A stretch of DNA of 64,000 bases, taken from positions 1,107,627 to 1,171,626 of the forward strand of contig QRDG01000062.1 in assembly GCA_012064385.1 (NCBI GenBank), written 5' to 3'. Shown here piece by piece: positions 1-9,784 of this stretch. Position 1 is the stretch's first letter. Each line of letters opens with the position of its first letter. The notes beneath the pieces were generated by a model. That model did not search any database and was not told the origin of the DNA. It worked only from the letters and a program-made list of their open reading frames with translations. Position numbers and translations under genes: made by a program. The DNA is from Puccinellia tenuiflora (Eukaryota; Streptophyta; Magnoliopsida; Poales; Poaceae).

Positions 1-94
1 CATCAAATGCTAATACACAGGAAGCATCCGAAGGAGGAATAATCCTGAAAATCCTGGATACATCCGCTGCTACCTCTGTGTACTACCTCCGCTG

Positions 95-722
95 CTATCT
101 CTCGCGGCCGTCCTCCAAGCGCTCCAGCAGCTCGGCCTCCAGGAAAGCCGCCTCCTCGGCGCAGTCCCACCAGGTGGTGATGCCGACGTGGCCTAGCACC
201 ATGCGCGCGTCCTCGGCGTGTGGGGTGGCGCCGCTCCTGAACCCGGCGAGCATGGAGCGCACGCTCCTCACCGCGCGGCCGTCGTCCGCATCAGGCCGCA
301 CCGCAGCGCGCCACGCCTGCTCGGACACGAGCCTCGCGAGGTCCTTGGCGTCGACCGGCACCCCGACCACGTCCGCCGGCAGCATGCACTCTGCCGTGGA
401 GACGGAGCCGAGGACGAACCGGAGCTCGGAGGCGACCAGGTCGGCTTTCATCAACACCCACAGCCTCGCCCATCTCCTTGCGCAGTCCGCGAGCAAGGAC
501 CGAAGCTTCTGTATCGCCATGTGCAGCTCGGAGAGACCGAGCACCGCGGCGCCGAGCGGCTTGACCTCGACGGCCCACCCCTCGCGGAGCTCCTCGAGGA
601 AGGCGAGGAGGATGCTCCTCGAGTTGGGCGTTGGGCGGCGACGACCGCCACGCCGGCCTGACGACGGCGAATAGCTTGGCGACGGCGGACAGCCGGATGG
701 GCTTGGCGGGCTGAGCGGCCTG
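95..722 (-). pseudogene. U-box/ARM E3 ubiquitin ligase, N-terminal fragment
   Basis: Read on the minus strand, 544 down to 95 encodes about 150 residues that resemble the N-terminal (UND) region of plant U-box/ARM-repeat E3 ligases of the PUB type. Stretches such as LSELHMAIQKLRSLLADC, ARLWVLMKADLVASELRFVL and WWDCAEEAAFLEAELLERLE are typical. In-frame codons continue upstream to about 635 (AFLEELREGWAVEVKPLG). A further stretch at about 640-722 (AKPIRLSAVAKLFAVVRPAW) lies in another frame, so a frameshift sits near 625-640. The reading frame stops at 95, before any U-box or ARM repeat. The family role would be ubiquitin transfer to target proteins in the cytosol, but this copy cannot do that. 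A young LTR element lies 40 bp upstream. The family call is from memory of related proteins; fragment status is seen directly. Confidence 0.7.
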
Positions 723-763
723 TATCCGCTAGTCCGTCTCGATTATGCAGGCTGTCCGCCAAG

Positions 764-1051
764 TGTTAGGATCCAAATACTCAAATCCACTCAATCATAC
801 ACAAATACAGAATTATTTGGTGTTTGCTAGCTGATTACAAGGACAGCAAGAAGGGGAATAGGAATTCAGAGCCGAGGTGGGAGAGAAGAAGCCGCCGCCG
901 TTCGTTCTGATCCATCCTGGATGGCTTGTTCGTCGCCTCCTGGAGCGTATATGTAGCAGCGATAGTTCTTGGTGGACTGGTTGGGCCGAGCCCATCGTTG
1001 CTAGCCCATGACGGCAGCCCAACTAGTTGTACACATGCGAAGTTCCTAACA
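764..1051 (-). repeat. 3' LTR of the 764-3719 retrotransposon
   Basis: This 288-bp direct repeat is nearly identical to 3432-3719. In element orientation it is the downstream LTR and supplies the last codons of the 577-residue ORF. It differs from the other LTR at a position near 804 and another near 964. Confidence 0.93.
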
Positions 1052-2568
1052 TCCCTCCCTCCTTGAAACTCGGCTTGTCCCCAAGCCGAAGCTTTTGATG
1101 GATATTGACGGGCTGATTTGCCAGGATCCCATGGCGCATGAACTTCTTTGAGTGTGTTGCGGTTACCGCGGTGGTCTTCACACTGGAGGTCATTGTAGAC
1201 CGGGCCGAAGTAGTAGTCGTGGCTGATTTGGACGTGGTTGGAGAAGGCAGCTCGGATGACGTTCCTCCCTCCTTGAAAAGGAGTTTGCCCGTGACCCATG
1301 GAAAACTCCAAGCCATCCATGGTCCATGCGACCAACCAGATCCGAAATGCACCCAAGAGATTGTTGGCCAGCCGCTTAATTAGTGCAACACGCTCAACCC
1401 TCAATACTAGAAAAGCGGGTGCATAATGTGCAGCGTTAGGAGCGCCTGGATCCCATGGAGTGTGTAGTATCTTTAGTTTGTTGAAGCACAGATAGTCACT
1501 GAAGGCAATGGAGCTGGCCCAGTTGAGATGGCGAACAACTAAGATCAGGACACACCTCCCTTTGTCCGAAAACCCTCCAGGATCCCAGCATAAGAAATAG
1601 CTGTGATTATCTTCATCCGGCAGTCCCAGTGCGATGGATTCAGGAAAGGTGACGGCAGCAATTGGGGTTTGCAGAGAACTTGCAGAAACACCAACAAACA
1701 GATAGATGACAGAAGAGGGTCCAGCATACCAAGCCTGCTTGTTCACACATAGCTTGCATACACTCTCAAGGCTAATGTCTTGGTTTTGGTAATTGAGCTG
1801 AGCAATACTCTCATAGTTTGGAGAATATCGCGGAGTGGCACTAGTCATTGTACGCCAATCGCTGCTCTGGTAGAAGGAAATTATAGTGCAATGGGACATC
1901 GAGCCGGGGTCCCAAGTCATCCCAAAATAGCCAGCAGGATGATCCCCACATAAAAGTAACCAGAGAATTTCCCAAACAGAACAAACAAGAGTCCCGAGAT
2001 TTTGAACAGCTCCAAAGTGCAAATAGAAATACGAGCATCCAATTGATTCCTGCAGTATTGACGTTGCTGTACCTAGTTCATGGCACTGTACTCCCCCATA
2101 ATTATATGCCTCGAATATGCAGTAGAGAAACCAACAGTACGACCACCATTCGCCATCGCCAGAAAACACCACTGATTGCAGCCTAAAGGAACATATTGCA
2201 GTAAAAGATGTGTCAATTGGCTTCATACCTGCAGTAGCTAGTAAATACTCCTGAGCAATCTCTGAAGGCCCTGGCTTCCATTGCACCAATGATGGATATC
2301 TTGCTTCTGGTGGTAGCCCAGACTGATTCTGATGCTCGCCTCCACCAGAGAAAGTAAAAGATGGCCACGGCTTGGGTCGGTTTTCTATAGCATTATGCTG
2401 ACCGACAAGAAACGATGGCCACGGCGTGGGTCGTAGCAGCAGCCCATGGCACCTGGCGCCTGTGGTCACACTTGTCACAAATGAAGATATCAGTGTGTCT
2501 GTTAGCCAGACCATCGAACCCCTTGTGAGCGTCGAGACACCGAGCTCAGGATACAAGAACAACTTCAT
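835..2568 (-). CDS. Retrotransposon-borne ORF with WDPG motifs, function unknown
   Basis: This is a 577-residue open frame on the minus strand, in the same phase as the upstream ORF and separated from it by TAG and one sense codon. Four W-D-P-G motifs recur (TWDPGS, CWDPGG, PWDPGA, PWDPGK), and so does a PWPSF motif. FQGGR occurs twice, the second time where the polypurine tract is translated. No protease, reverse transcriptase, RNase H or integrase signature is visible. The frame runs through the polypurine tract into the 3' LTR and stops at 835. It may be a readthrough extension of the upstream protein, an envelope-like or captured sequence, or simply a long frame kept open by chance in a young element. 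I do not recognise a family and assign no function. Confidence 0.45.
   Translation of the reverse strand: MKLFLYPELGVSTLTRGSMVWLTDTLISSFVTSVTTGARCHGLLLRPTPWPSFLVGQHNAIENRPKPWPSFTFSGGGEHQNQSGLPPEARYPSLVQWKPGPSEIAQEYLLATAGMKPIDTSFTAICSFRLQSVVFSGDGEWWSYCWFLYCIFEAYNYGGVQCHELGTATSILQESIGCSYFYLHFGAVQNLGTLVCSVWEILWLLLCGDHPAGYFGMTWDPGSMSHCTIISFYQSSDWRTMTSATPRYSPNYESIAQLNYQNQDISLESVCKLCVNKQAWYAGPSSVIYLFVGVSASSLQTPIAAVTFPESIALGLPDEDNHSYFLCWDPGGFSDKGRCVLILVVRHLNWASSIAFSDYLCFNKLKILHTPWDPGAPNAAHYAPAFLVLRVERVALIKRLANNLLGAFRIWLVAWTMDGLEFSMGHGQTPFQGGRNVIRAAFSNHVQISHDYYFGPVYNDLQCEDHRGNRNTLKEVHAPWDPGKSARQYPSKASAWGQAEFQGGRDVRNFACVQLVGLPSWASNDGLGPTSPPRTIAATYTLQEATNKPSRMDQNERRRLLLSHLGSEFLFPFLLSL
1052..1064 (-). 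other. Polypurine tract of the retrotransposon
   Basis: The minus strand reads AAGGAGGGAGGGA directly before the LTR start, the usual plus-strand priming site of LTR elements. A similar purine string occurs in the interior near 1264-1278. Confidence 0.75.
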
Positions 2569-2571
2569 GGA

Positions 2572-3342
2572 CTAGGTTGCCATCTGGACATTGGTGTCGT
2601 CGTTGCACAGTAGAGATGGCGTCGTGGTTGCAGCCGTAGGTGAGGGCACGGTGACGACTTGGGTCGGGCAATCCGCCGAACAGCTTGCAGGCGCCATTGT
2701 GCTGGTGGCGTTGGGCGCACCAGAAGCGACCGTTCGTGGCTCCCCGATGGCAGGGGCCTCCTCGACGATGGGGGCCGTAGCCAGGGGCTCAGCCAGCCCT
2801 ACCGACACGGTGACGAGCTCGGTCGTGTCGGAGCTCGCCGGCACGGGCGCGGCCGTGTCCTGCATGTAACGGAGAAGTGCATCGAGGCTAGCCATATAGT
2901 TGTCGAAGGTTCCGTCGCCCGTGGATGCAGCGCCCTTGATAGGCTCGCCGTCGATGGTTCCGTCGCCCGTGGGAGACATCGGCGCTGCTGCTGGGGTGGA
3001 AGCAGGCGTCGGCGCGGTGGCGTCATCGCTTGGGACTTCCGTCGAACAGGTTGCAGGCACCATAGCGATGGTGTCCATGGGAGCAGCGGGAGTGATCACC
3101 GGTGACTCTACGGTGGTGGGGGCCAGAGCTGGAGGGTCGGGCAGCCCTGCCGACTCGGTGACGAGCTCGGCCGTGTTGGAGCTCGCCGTCACGGGCGCGA
3201 GCAACTCGGAGTTGCGGCGCACGCAGTCGGAGGCACGGAGCATAGATTGGTTAATTGCATCCAAGTTAGCCACAATGGCCTTGAAGTCGCGCTGGCGTTC
3301 AGCTTGCCACGCATCGAGGTAGGACTTGAGCTCGGGATCCAT
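2572..3342 (-). CDS. Retrotransposon gag-like leader ORF
   Basis: This ORF has 256 codons on the minus strand. The ATG at 3342 is the first one after the primer-binding site. An in-frame GTG-initiated extension to 3462 would cross the PBS and enter the LTR, so it is unlikely to be the start. The first 50 residues (MDPELKSYLDAWQAERQRDF and following) are helical and charged, like the start of many grass retrotransposon gag-type ORFs. The rest is rich in Ala, Pro, Thr and Ser and holds two diverged repeats of about 95 residues, each with an S-x-x-T-x-E-L-V-T core. No zinc knuckle (CX2CX4HX4C) is seen. The ORF ends in TAG at 2572-2574 with the next ORF in the same frame. A structural role is plausible but not shown. 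Confidence 0.5.
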   Translation of the reverse strand: MDPELKSYLDAWQAERQRDFKAIVANLDAINQSMLRASDCVRRNSELLAPVTASSNTAELVTESAGLPDPPALAPTTVESPVITPAAPMDTIAMVPATCSTEVPSDDATAPTPASTPAAAPMSPTGDGTIDGEPIKGAASTGDGTFDNYMASLDALLRYMQDTAAPVPASSDTTELVTVSVGLAEPLATAPIVEEAPAIGEPRTVASGAPNATSTMAPASCSADCPTQVVTVPSPTAATTTPSLLCNDDTNVQMAT

Positions 3343-3416
3343 GGCGAGATTGGAGGTGGGTGGGAAAAAAATTGGGGGAAAATTTGGGGAATTTCGGTGG
3401 TGGGTGGATTGGGACT

Positions 3417-3429
3417 GGCTCTGATACCA
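3417..3429 (-). other. Primer-binding site, initiator Met tRNA type
   Basis: The minus strand reads TGGTATCAGAGCC two bases inside the 5' LTR (3432-3719). This is the usual complement of the 3' end of plant initiator methionine tRNA. Confidence 0.9.
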
Positions 3430-3431
3430 GA

Positions 3432-3719
3432 TGTTAGGATCCAAATACTCAAATCCACTCAATCATACACAGATACAGAATTATTTGGTGTTTGCTAGCT
3501 GATTACAAGGACAGCAAGAAGGGGAATAGGAATTCAGAGCCGAGGTGGGAGAGAAGAAGCCGCCGCCGTTCGTTCTGATCCATCCTGGATGGCTTGTTCG
3601 TCGCCTCCTGGAGCGTATATGTAGCAGCGATAATTCTTGGTGGACTGGTTGGGCCGAGCCCATCGTTGCTAGCCCATGACGGCAGCCCAACTAGTTGTAC
3701 ACATGCGAAGTTCCTAACA
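3432..3719 (-). repeat. 5' LTR of the 764-3719 retrotransposon
   Basis: This is the 288-bp partner of 764-1051, TG to CA ends, followed on the plus strand by the target duplication CCAAG. Transcription of the element would start in this copy on the minus strand. Confidence 0.93.
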
Positions 3720-4324
3720 CCAAGCCGTTTGGGCTTTCGGGGCGGCGCGGATGTAACGGACAGACGGATTCCGTGTCCGCCTGCATCCTTACTTCGATCG
3801 ATGATGGAGCGGTCACATTGGTCCTATACAAACGAGCCTTGTCTATTTGCCTTGATAATCTCACCCTAATGCTATCGGCGTGCAAGCAAGTGTGCATGAC
3901 CTGACGGGCACTGGCTCCAGGCTGACAGACAAGTCACGCATTTAGCAACACCTCACTAAATTCGCGAGCCAGAGAACTAGGCCACGTTTGGTGATAGCGC
4001 GACCAGGCGTCGACGATATTATTTTGTTCTGATATTGTTATCGTGAGCTTATAAATGTTTACGCGTCTCATGCAGAAAAAATGAAATGAAATGAATTCTA
4101 ATGTTTATTATGCCCAGGATTTCAGTTTGAAACTGTGAACAAGGACTCTTATCATTATTGTAGTACACGAAAACAGTATTTGTGTGAGCGTCAAAAAAAT
4201 CACCACTTCATTTAATATTTGTGAGCCCATCATTCGTTTGTGCTGTCACCGGAAACACGTCAACTGAACCCTTTGCATTGGCTATTTACACGGGCATTCC
4301 CCTTCACTTTTCACCACTGCTATC
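3720..4324. other. Gene-less intergenic stretch
   Basis: No coding sequence, RNA gene or element terminus is recognisable here. It is moderately AT-rich sequence between the retrotransposon and the diverged duplication that follows. Confidence 0.5.
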
Positions 4325-4795
4325 ACATTTGAAAAGAAATTAGGAATGTATAGTTAGATATGTGAGATAGTGGAGTGAACCAAAAAAAGCACGGAAGTTC
4401 TCATCGGAGCTTGCACGATTTAATTAATGTTGTGTCACGTATGCTCGAAGAAAGCGTTGTTGATTTTCAATACGTTACATCGATCAATCCAACAACTTTG
4501 AAGACGGTCCCAATTGCCAACAGAGTTTCGAGAGTCCATTGTGGTTAGTGAGACCCTCGTGCACCAAAAGGTGTATCTACAAATAGGAAAGTATGGAAGC
4601 AAATGCAACCGAGAGATTGAAGAACTAAAAAGGTTTTTATAGATAAATCAACTCATGTAGAGTTTAGAAAATAGGATTTGTCCTATATGACGGGCATGCT
4701 AAATAAGATTGTTCCACAGTCATGATGACTTTGGTAACAGCTCTATGAGGACTCATAATTGTTGTCTAAAAAAGTTATGCATATAGCGACGAGTC
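4325..4795 (+). repeat. Diverged tandem duplication, copy 1
   Basis: The stretch shares ordered blocks with 4935-5548 at an offset of about 604-622 bp, for example GATAGTGGAGTG followed by a GATTTTC core, CCTCG(T/C)GCACCA, and AGTTTAGAAAATAGG. It is non-coding and lacks the MITE found in copy 2. Confidence 0.7.
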
Positions 4796-4934
4796 CATAA
4801 CCAGTGTGTCGTTAAGCATAGCCTAACTGATGTCAATAGTACATCCACTTATTACGAAACATAGTCTTAGATATGGATGGCCAAAACAGATACGTCTTCA
4901 TATATAGAATAGAAGCCACTAAGGGTTGAATGTC

Positions 4935-5548
4935 AAATCTGTAGCATGAATGTATATCTACATGTGTTAGATAGTGGAGTGGACCAAAGAAAACAAGAAA
5001 GTACTCACCACAGTTTGCACATTTTAATCCAAGATTTCTTCCGTGTCTCAAAGGAAGTGTTATTGATTTTCGTTGCTTTAAATCAAACAACCCCAAGGTT
5101 CCGAAGACCATCCTAACTTCCAAAGGTGTTCTTGGAATCCGTGATGACTGAAGCCCTCGCGCACCACAAGGTCCAAGTAAAAAAAGTTTACGAACCGTGT
5201 CAGTAAAGGGAAGTATAGAAGAAATTGCAAGTGCGCAATTGGAGAAGTAAAGAAGGTTTTATAGATATATCAATTTATGTAAAGTTTAGAAAATAGGCTT
5301 TGTCCAATCTGATGTACTCCCTCCGTTCCATAATATAAGATGTTTTAGCCTTTTTTCACATTCGTATTTGTACCACATGTATCTAGACATGTTTTAGTGT
5401 ATGTATTCACCAATTTTTCATTCTTTTAGTCCGAATCTAGACAACATGTGAAACATCTAAAACATCTTATATTATGGAACGGAGGGAGTACATGCTAACT
5501 AAGATTTTTTTACAGTCACGATGGATTTGATACCAGCTCCGTAGGGGC
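4935..5548 (+). repeat. Diverged tandem duplication, copy 2
   Basis: This copy matches 4325-4795 in order but is interrupted by a Stowaway MITE (5317-5488) and ends where the CACTA element begins at 5549. Confidence 0.7.
5317..5488. mobile_element. Stowaway MITE (Tc1/Mariner type)
   Basis: A 172-bp element with terminal inverted repeats starting CTCCCTCCGTTCCATAATAT and the complementary end ATTATGGAACGGAGGGAG, flanked by TA on both sides (5315-5316, 5489-5490). The paralogous copy at about 4690 has no insertion. Confidence 0.92.
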
Positions 5549-5589
5549 CACTAGTAGAAAAACACCCTTTCGGACAGAGCCGAATTTGC

Positions 5590-5815
5590 ATTCATCCCGG
5601 TTGACTGATAAACCGGGACCAATGCCAAGCATTGGTCCCGGTTCGAGCTGCCAGGCCCCCGTGAGGCATTCGTCCCGGTTCAGTTGGGGTTATTCGTCCC
5701 GGTTCGTGCTACGAACCGGGACCAAAGCTGTCGCGAGGCTTTCGTCCCGGTTCGTAGCACGAACCGGGACGAATGCCCGAGCTTTGGTCCCGGTTCGTGC
5801 CACGAACCGGGATGA
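5590..5815. repeat. CACTA 5' subterminal palindromic repeats
   Basis: Several copies of a 22-24 bp palindrome of the form CCCGGTTCGTGCCACGAACC occur here, some as half-sites. Subterminal repeats of this kind are the usual binding sites of CACTA transposition proteins. Confidence 0.85.
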
Positions 5816-6118
5816 ATGACCCTCCCCTGCCTATATACGTACGTAACCTCCGTCTTCTTCTCTACTGTGTTATTTTTTTGCTCGGATTGGTGGGAAGTGG
5901 GTGCTAGATTTTTTTTCCTTTGCCACGCACAAGATGTGTTCGATGAAATGCCCGAGCCACACTTAAGTTCACACAAAATGATATCCTCGACCGAGGTTAG
6001 CAACTTTATCCTTCTCATCTATAATTGATACAGAAATATTGCATGTGTCGATGTACGGTGGTCATTTCAGTATTCAATATGTTATTCTAATTGTATTTGA
6101 TAAACTTAATTATATGAT

Positions 6119-9100
6119 ATGCAGATGGATGAACGGCAGCGATGGATGTACGGCGACCGACGCAGTTCTGATTTTATTACAGGCCTGCATAAATTTATCC
6201 ATGTGGCTGAGGCAAACAAATATGATGGTTTTATACCTTGTCCATGTGTGGACTGTCGGAACGTTAAGGAGCACTCTTCGTCGAGAACCATTCAAGGCCA
6301 CCTGCTTCGGAGAGGTTTCATGCCCAGCTATAATTGTTGGACCAAGCACGGAGAAAGAGGGGTTATGATGGAAGACGATGAAAAAGAAAATGATGATGAG
6401 AACTATCGTATGTTCTCTGAAAAATACGGTGATACTGCGATGGAAGACAATGAAGAAGAAGGTGGTGAAGAACAACGGACGCCAGATGAGCATGCTGATG
6501 GTCTTGGTCGGGTCATTTCCGATGTACAACGAGAATGCGATACAGAAAAGGAGAAGCTGAAGTTGGAGGCCATGCTAGAGGATCACAAAAAGTTGTTGTA
6601 CCCAAATTGCGAAGATGGCAGCACAAAGCTCGGTACCACACTGGAATTGCTGAAATGGAAGGCAGAGACTGGTTTATCTGACAAGGGATTTGAAAAGTTA
6701 CTGAAAATAATGAAGACGAAGCTTCCAAAGGATAACGAACTGCCCGATACTACGTACGAAGCAAATAAGGCTATCTTCCCTCTAGGATTAGATGTGCAGA
6801 AGATACATGCATGCATCAATGACTGCATCCTTTACCGCGGTGAGGAGTATGAGAATTTGGATGCATGTCCGGTATGCAATGCACTGCGATACAAGATCAG
6901 ACAAGATGATCCTGGTGATGTTGAGGGCGATGACGAGCCCGTCAGGAAGAAGATTCCTGCTAAGGTTATGTGGTATGCTCCTATAATACCACGGTTGAAA
7001 CGTCTGTTCAGAAACAAAGAGCATGCCATGTTGTTGCGATGGCACAAAGAAGAGCGTAAGAAAGACGGGAAGTTGAGACACCCCGCCGATGGGTCTCAAT
7101 GGAGAAAAATCGAGAGAGAGTTCCCGGACTTTGCAGGTGAAGCAAGGAACTTATGGTTTGGTCTAAGTACAGACGACATGAATCCTTTTGGGGAGCAGAG
7201 CTGCAGTCACAGCACCTGGCCCGTGACTCTATGTATCTACAACCTTCCTCCTTGGTTGTGCATGAAGCGGAAGTTCATTATGATGCCAGTTCTCATCCAA
7301 GGCCCGAAGCAACCCGGCAACGACATTGATGTGTACCTAAGGCCATTAGTTGATGAACTTTTGGAGTTGTGGGCCATACCAGGTGTATGTGTGTGGGATG
7401 AGCACAAACAGATGGAATTTGACCTACGAGCGTTGCTGTTCGTAACCATCAATGATTGGCCTGCTCTTAGTAACATTTCAGGACAGTCAAACAAGGGATA
7501 CAACGCATGCACGCACTGTTTAGATAAGACTAAAGGTACATATTTGGAAAAATGTAAGAAGGTCGTGTACCTGGGGTGTCGTCAATTTCTTCCAGGCAGT
7601 CACCCCGTAAGAAAGAAAGGCAAGCATTTCAATGGTGAGGCAGATCACGGGAAGAAGCCTAAGCTCCTTGATGGTGATGTTACATTTGGTATGGTCAAGG
7701 ACATAGAAGTAATCTTTGGAAAGGGTCCTGGCGGACATTCTGTTCCGAAAGACGTCGCTACCGGACACGCGCCCATGTGGAAGAAGAAATCTATATTTTG
7801 GGAGCTACCCTATTGGAAAGTCCTAGAGGTCCGGTCTTCAATCGACGTGATGCACGTGACAAAGAATGTTTGCGTAAACCTGCTAGGCTTCCTCGGCGTG
7901 TATGGGAAGACAAAAGATACACCGGAAGCAAGGGAGGACCAACAGCGTATGAAAAACCCAAACAACAAGCATACAGATAAAGGGCGTCATTACTTAAGTA
8001 GCTACGCTCTTACGAAAGCAGAGAAGGAAATATTTTTTGAGTGCCTGAGCAGTATCAAGGTCCCGGCTGGCTTCTCGTCAAATATAAAGGGAATAATAAA
8101 TATGGCAGATAAAAAATTCCAAAACCTGAAGTCTCATGATTGCCACGTGATTATGACGCAGTTGCTTCCGATTGCATTGAGGGGGCTTCTATCGGAAAAT
8201 GTTCGAGTACCCATTGTGAAGTTATGTGCATTTCTCAATGCAATATCTCAGAAGGTAATCGATCCAGAAAGTCTGACAAGGTTACAGAAGGATGTGGCCC
8301 AATGTCTTGTTAGTTTTGAGTTGGTGTTCCCCCCATCATTTTTCAATATTATGACGCATCTCCTGGTTCACCTAGTCGACGAGATTGCAATTCTCCGTCC
8401 TGTATTTCTACACAATATGTTCCCTTTCGAGAGGTTCATGGGAGTCTTGAAGAAATATGTTCATAACCGTGCTAGGCCAGAAGGAAGCATCTCCAAAGGC
8501 TATGGAACAGAGGAGGTCATTGAGTTTTGTGTTGACTTTATTCCTGACATTAAGTCGATTGGTCTTCCTGAATCGCGGCATGAGGGGAGACTTAGTGGAA
8601 AAGGCACGCTAGGAAAGAAAGCAATGATATGTAGGGACGGGCATTCTTTTACTCAAGCACACTACACAGTTCTACAAAGTTCCACCTTCGTGGCTCCGTA
8701 TATCGAGGTACACAAGAATAGTGTACGCTCGAAAAACCCAGGGAAGCCTGACTCCTGGATTAAACAAAAACACATGGAGACTTTCGGCAGTTGGTTGCGA
8801 TTACATCTCATGAATGACACCGATGTTGGAGATCAACTCTACTTATTGGCCGCGTCACCATCTTCGACTGTATTGACTTTCCAAGGGTACGAGATAAATG
8901 GGAATACATTTTACACGATTGCCCAAGATAAAAAGAGTACCAACCAAAACAGTGGTGTTCGCTTTGATGCAACAGACGAGAATGGACAAAAGGACACATA
9001 CTATGGTTACATAGAGGAGATATGGGAACTTGACTATGGGCCTACTTTTAAGGTCCCTTTGTTTCGGTGCAGTTGGGTCAACATGAATGGAGAAGGGGTA

Positions 9101-9448
9101 AAGGTAGACCAGCTGTACGGAATGACAACAGTGGATCTCAAGAATCTTGCGTACAGAGACGAACCATTCGTCCTAGCCAATGATGTGGCTCAGGTTTTCT
9201 ATGTGAAGGACATGAGCTCCAGACCGAAAAAAAGAAAAGATAAGGAAAGAAATACAGCACACGATGATCCAAAGCGTCACATAGTTCTTTCAGGAAAAAG
9301 AAACATCGTGGGAGTCGAGGACAAGACAGACATGTCAGCAGACTATAATAAGTTTGATGAAATTCCGCCATTCACAGTGAAAACTGACCCAAGCATCCCG
9401 TTACATAATGAAGAAACTCCATGGTTACGGCCGAAGAAGCGATCATGA
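6119..9448 (+). CDS. CACTA transposase, TNP2-like
   Basis: An uninterrupted frame of 1109 codons. Residues about 4-80 match the transposase-associated domain, including the cysteine motif CPCVDC (residues 41-46). The middle resembles the Transposase_21 (TNP2) core, with TDDMNPF near residue 351, TINDWPA near 443, a CTHC motif near 464 and the DVMHVTKNVC motif. A DUF4218-like block (VKLCAFLNAISQKVIDPESL) and a DUF4216-like block (YYGYIEEIWELDYGP) follow. A basic tail ends the protein. Plant TNP2 proteins cut and join CACTA ends in the nucleus. The frame begins right after a probable intron acceptor (GATATGCAG), so translation could start at the ATG at 6119 or the one at 6125. No stop or frameshift is seen, so this copy could be active; expression is untested. 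Confidence 0.93.
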   Translation: MQMDERQRWMYGDRRSSDFITGLHKFIHVAEANKYDGFIPCPCVDCRNVKEHSSSRTIQGHLLRRGFMPSYNCWTKHGERGVMMEDDEKENDDENYRMFSEKYGDTAMEDNEEEGGEEQRTPDEHADGLGRVISDVQRECDTEKEKLKLEAMLEDHKKLLYPNCEDGSTKLGTTLELLKWKAETGLSDKGFEKLLKIMKTKLPKDNELPDTTYEANKAIFPLGLDVQKIHACINDCILYRGEEYENLDACPVCNALRYKIRQDDPGDVEGDDEPVRKKIPAKVMWYAPIIPRLKRLFRNKEHAMLLRWHKEERKKDGKLRHPADGSQWRKIEREFPDFAGEARNLWFGLSTDDMNPFGEQSCSHSTWPVTLCIYNLPPWLCMKRKFIMMPVLIQGPKQPGNDIDVYLRPLVDELLELWAIPGVCVWDEHKQMEFDLRALLFVTINDWPALSNISGQSNKGYNACTHCLDKTKGTYLEKCKKVVYLGCRQFLPGSHPVRKKGKHFNGEADHGKKPKLLDGDVTFGMVKDIEVIFGKGPGGHSVPKDVATGHAPMWKKKSIFWELPYWKVLEVRSSIDVMHVTKNVCVNLLGFLGVYGKTKDTPEAREDQQRMKNPNNKHTDKGRHYLSSYALTKAEKEIFFECLSSIKVPAGFSSNIKGIINMADKKFQNLKSHDCHVIMTQLLPIALRGLLSENVRVPIVKLCAFLNAISQKVIDPESLTRLQKDVAQCLVSFELVFPPSFFNIMTHLLVHLVDEIAILRPVFLHNMFPFERFMGVLKKYVHNRARPEGSISKGYGTEEVIEFCVDFIPDIKSIGLPESRHEGRLSGKGTLGKKAMICRDGHSFTQAHYTVLQSSTFVAPYIEVHKNSVRSKNPGKPDSWIKQKHMETFGSWLRLHLMNDTDVGDQLYLLAASPSSTVLTFQGYEINGNTFYTIAQDKKSTNQNSGVRFDATDENGQKDTYYGYIEEIWELDYGPTFKVPLFRCSWVNMNGEGVKVDQLYGMTTVDLKNLAYRDEPFVLANDVAQVFYVKDMSSRPKKRKDKERNTAHDDPKRHIVLSGKRNIVGVEDKTDMSADYNKFDEIPPFTVKTDPSIPLHNEETPWLRPKKRS

Positions 9449-9640
9449 TCTAAGTATGAGTGTAATAGTATATAAAACAATTTATGTATGAGTGTTCTCA
9501 AAACCTTTTTATGTATGAGTGTTGACAAAAACTGGTGAGAAGTTGTGTTTCCAACAGCGTCGTTGTGTTGTCCTTATTCACCGACCTACAGGAGGTGGCT
9601 CCAATGGCTGGCCGACGAACAAGGACAAACACAATAATGG

Positions 9641-9707
9641 TAGGGAACATGCCAGCGGGTAGGCTAAATCCAACCATTGGGTTCGGTGGCAAAGGTAGAC
9701 GCTCGTT
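9641..9707 (+). repeat. Duplicated segment, copy 1 (pair of 11233-11300)
   Basis: About 67 bp, starting TAGGGAACATGCCAGCGGG and ending GGTAGACGCTCGTTG, is repeated almost exactly at 11233-11300. It marks the left part of a cassette that was duplicated around the two accessory ORFs. Confidence 0.85.
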
Positions 9708-9784
9708 GTGTGCCGTTTCGCTGCAGGGACGTCGCTATTTATAGGCGATTAGAAGGTGTACCTGTAGATGAGGTGGGAGTGCAG

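Larger units (their letters stand above)
764..3719 (-). mobile_element. Young non-autonomous LTR retrotransposon without recognisable pol
   Basis: The element is 2956 bp with direct 288-bp LTRs beginning TGTTAGG and ending CCTAACA. The LTRs differ at two positions only. A perfect 5-bp target duplication CCAAG flanks it (759-763 and 3720-3724). A primer-binding site matching initiator-methionine tRNA (TGGTATCAGAGCC on the minus strand, 3417-3429) and a polypurine tract (complement of 1052-1064) fix the orientation as minus. The interior holds one long frame split by a single stop (2572-3342 and 835-2568). I see no reverse transcriptase, integrase or protease motif, so it probably depends on enzymes supplied in trans. 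I could not assign it to a named family. Confidence 0.93.
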
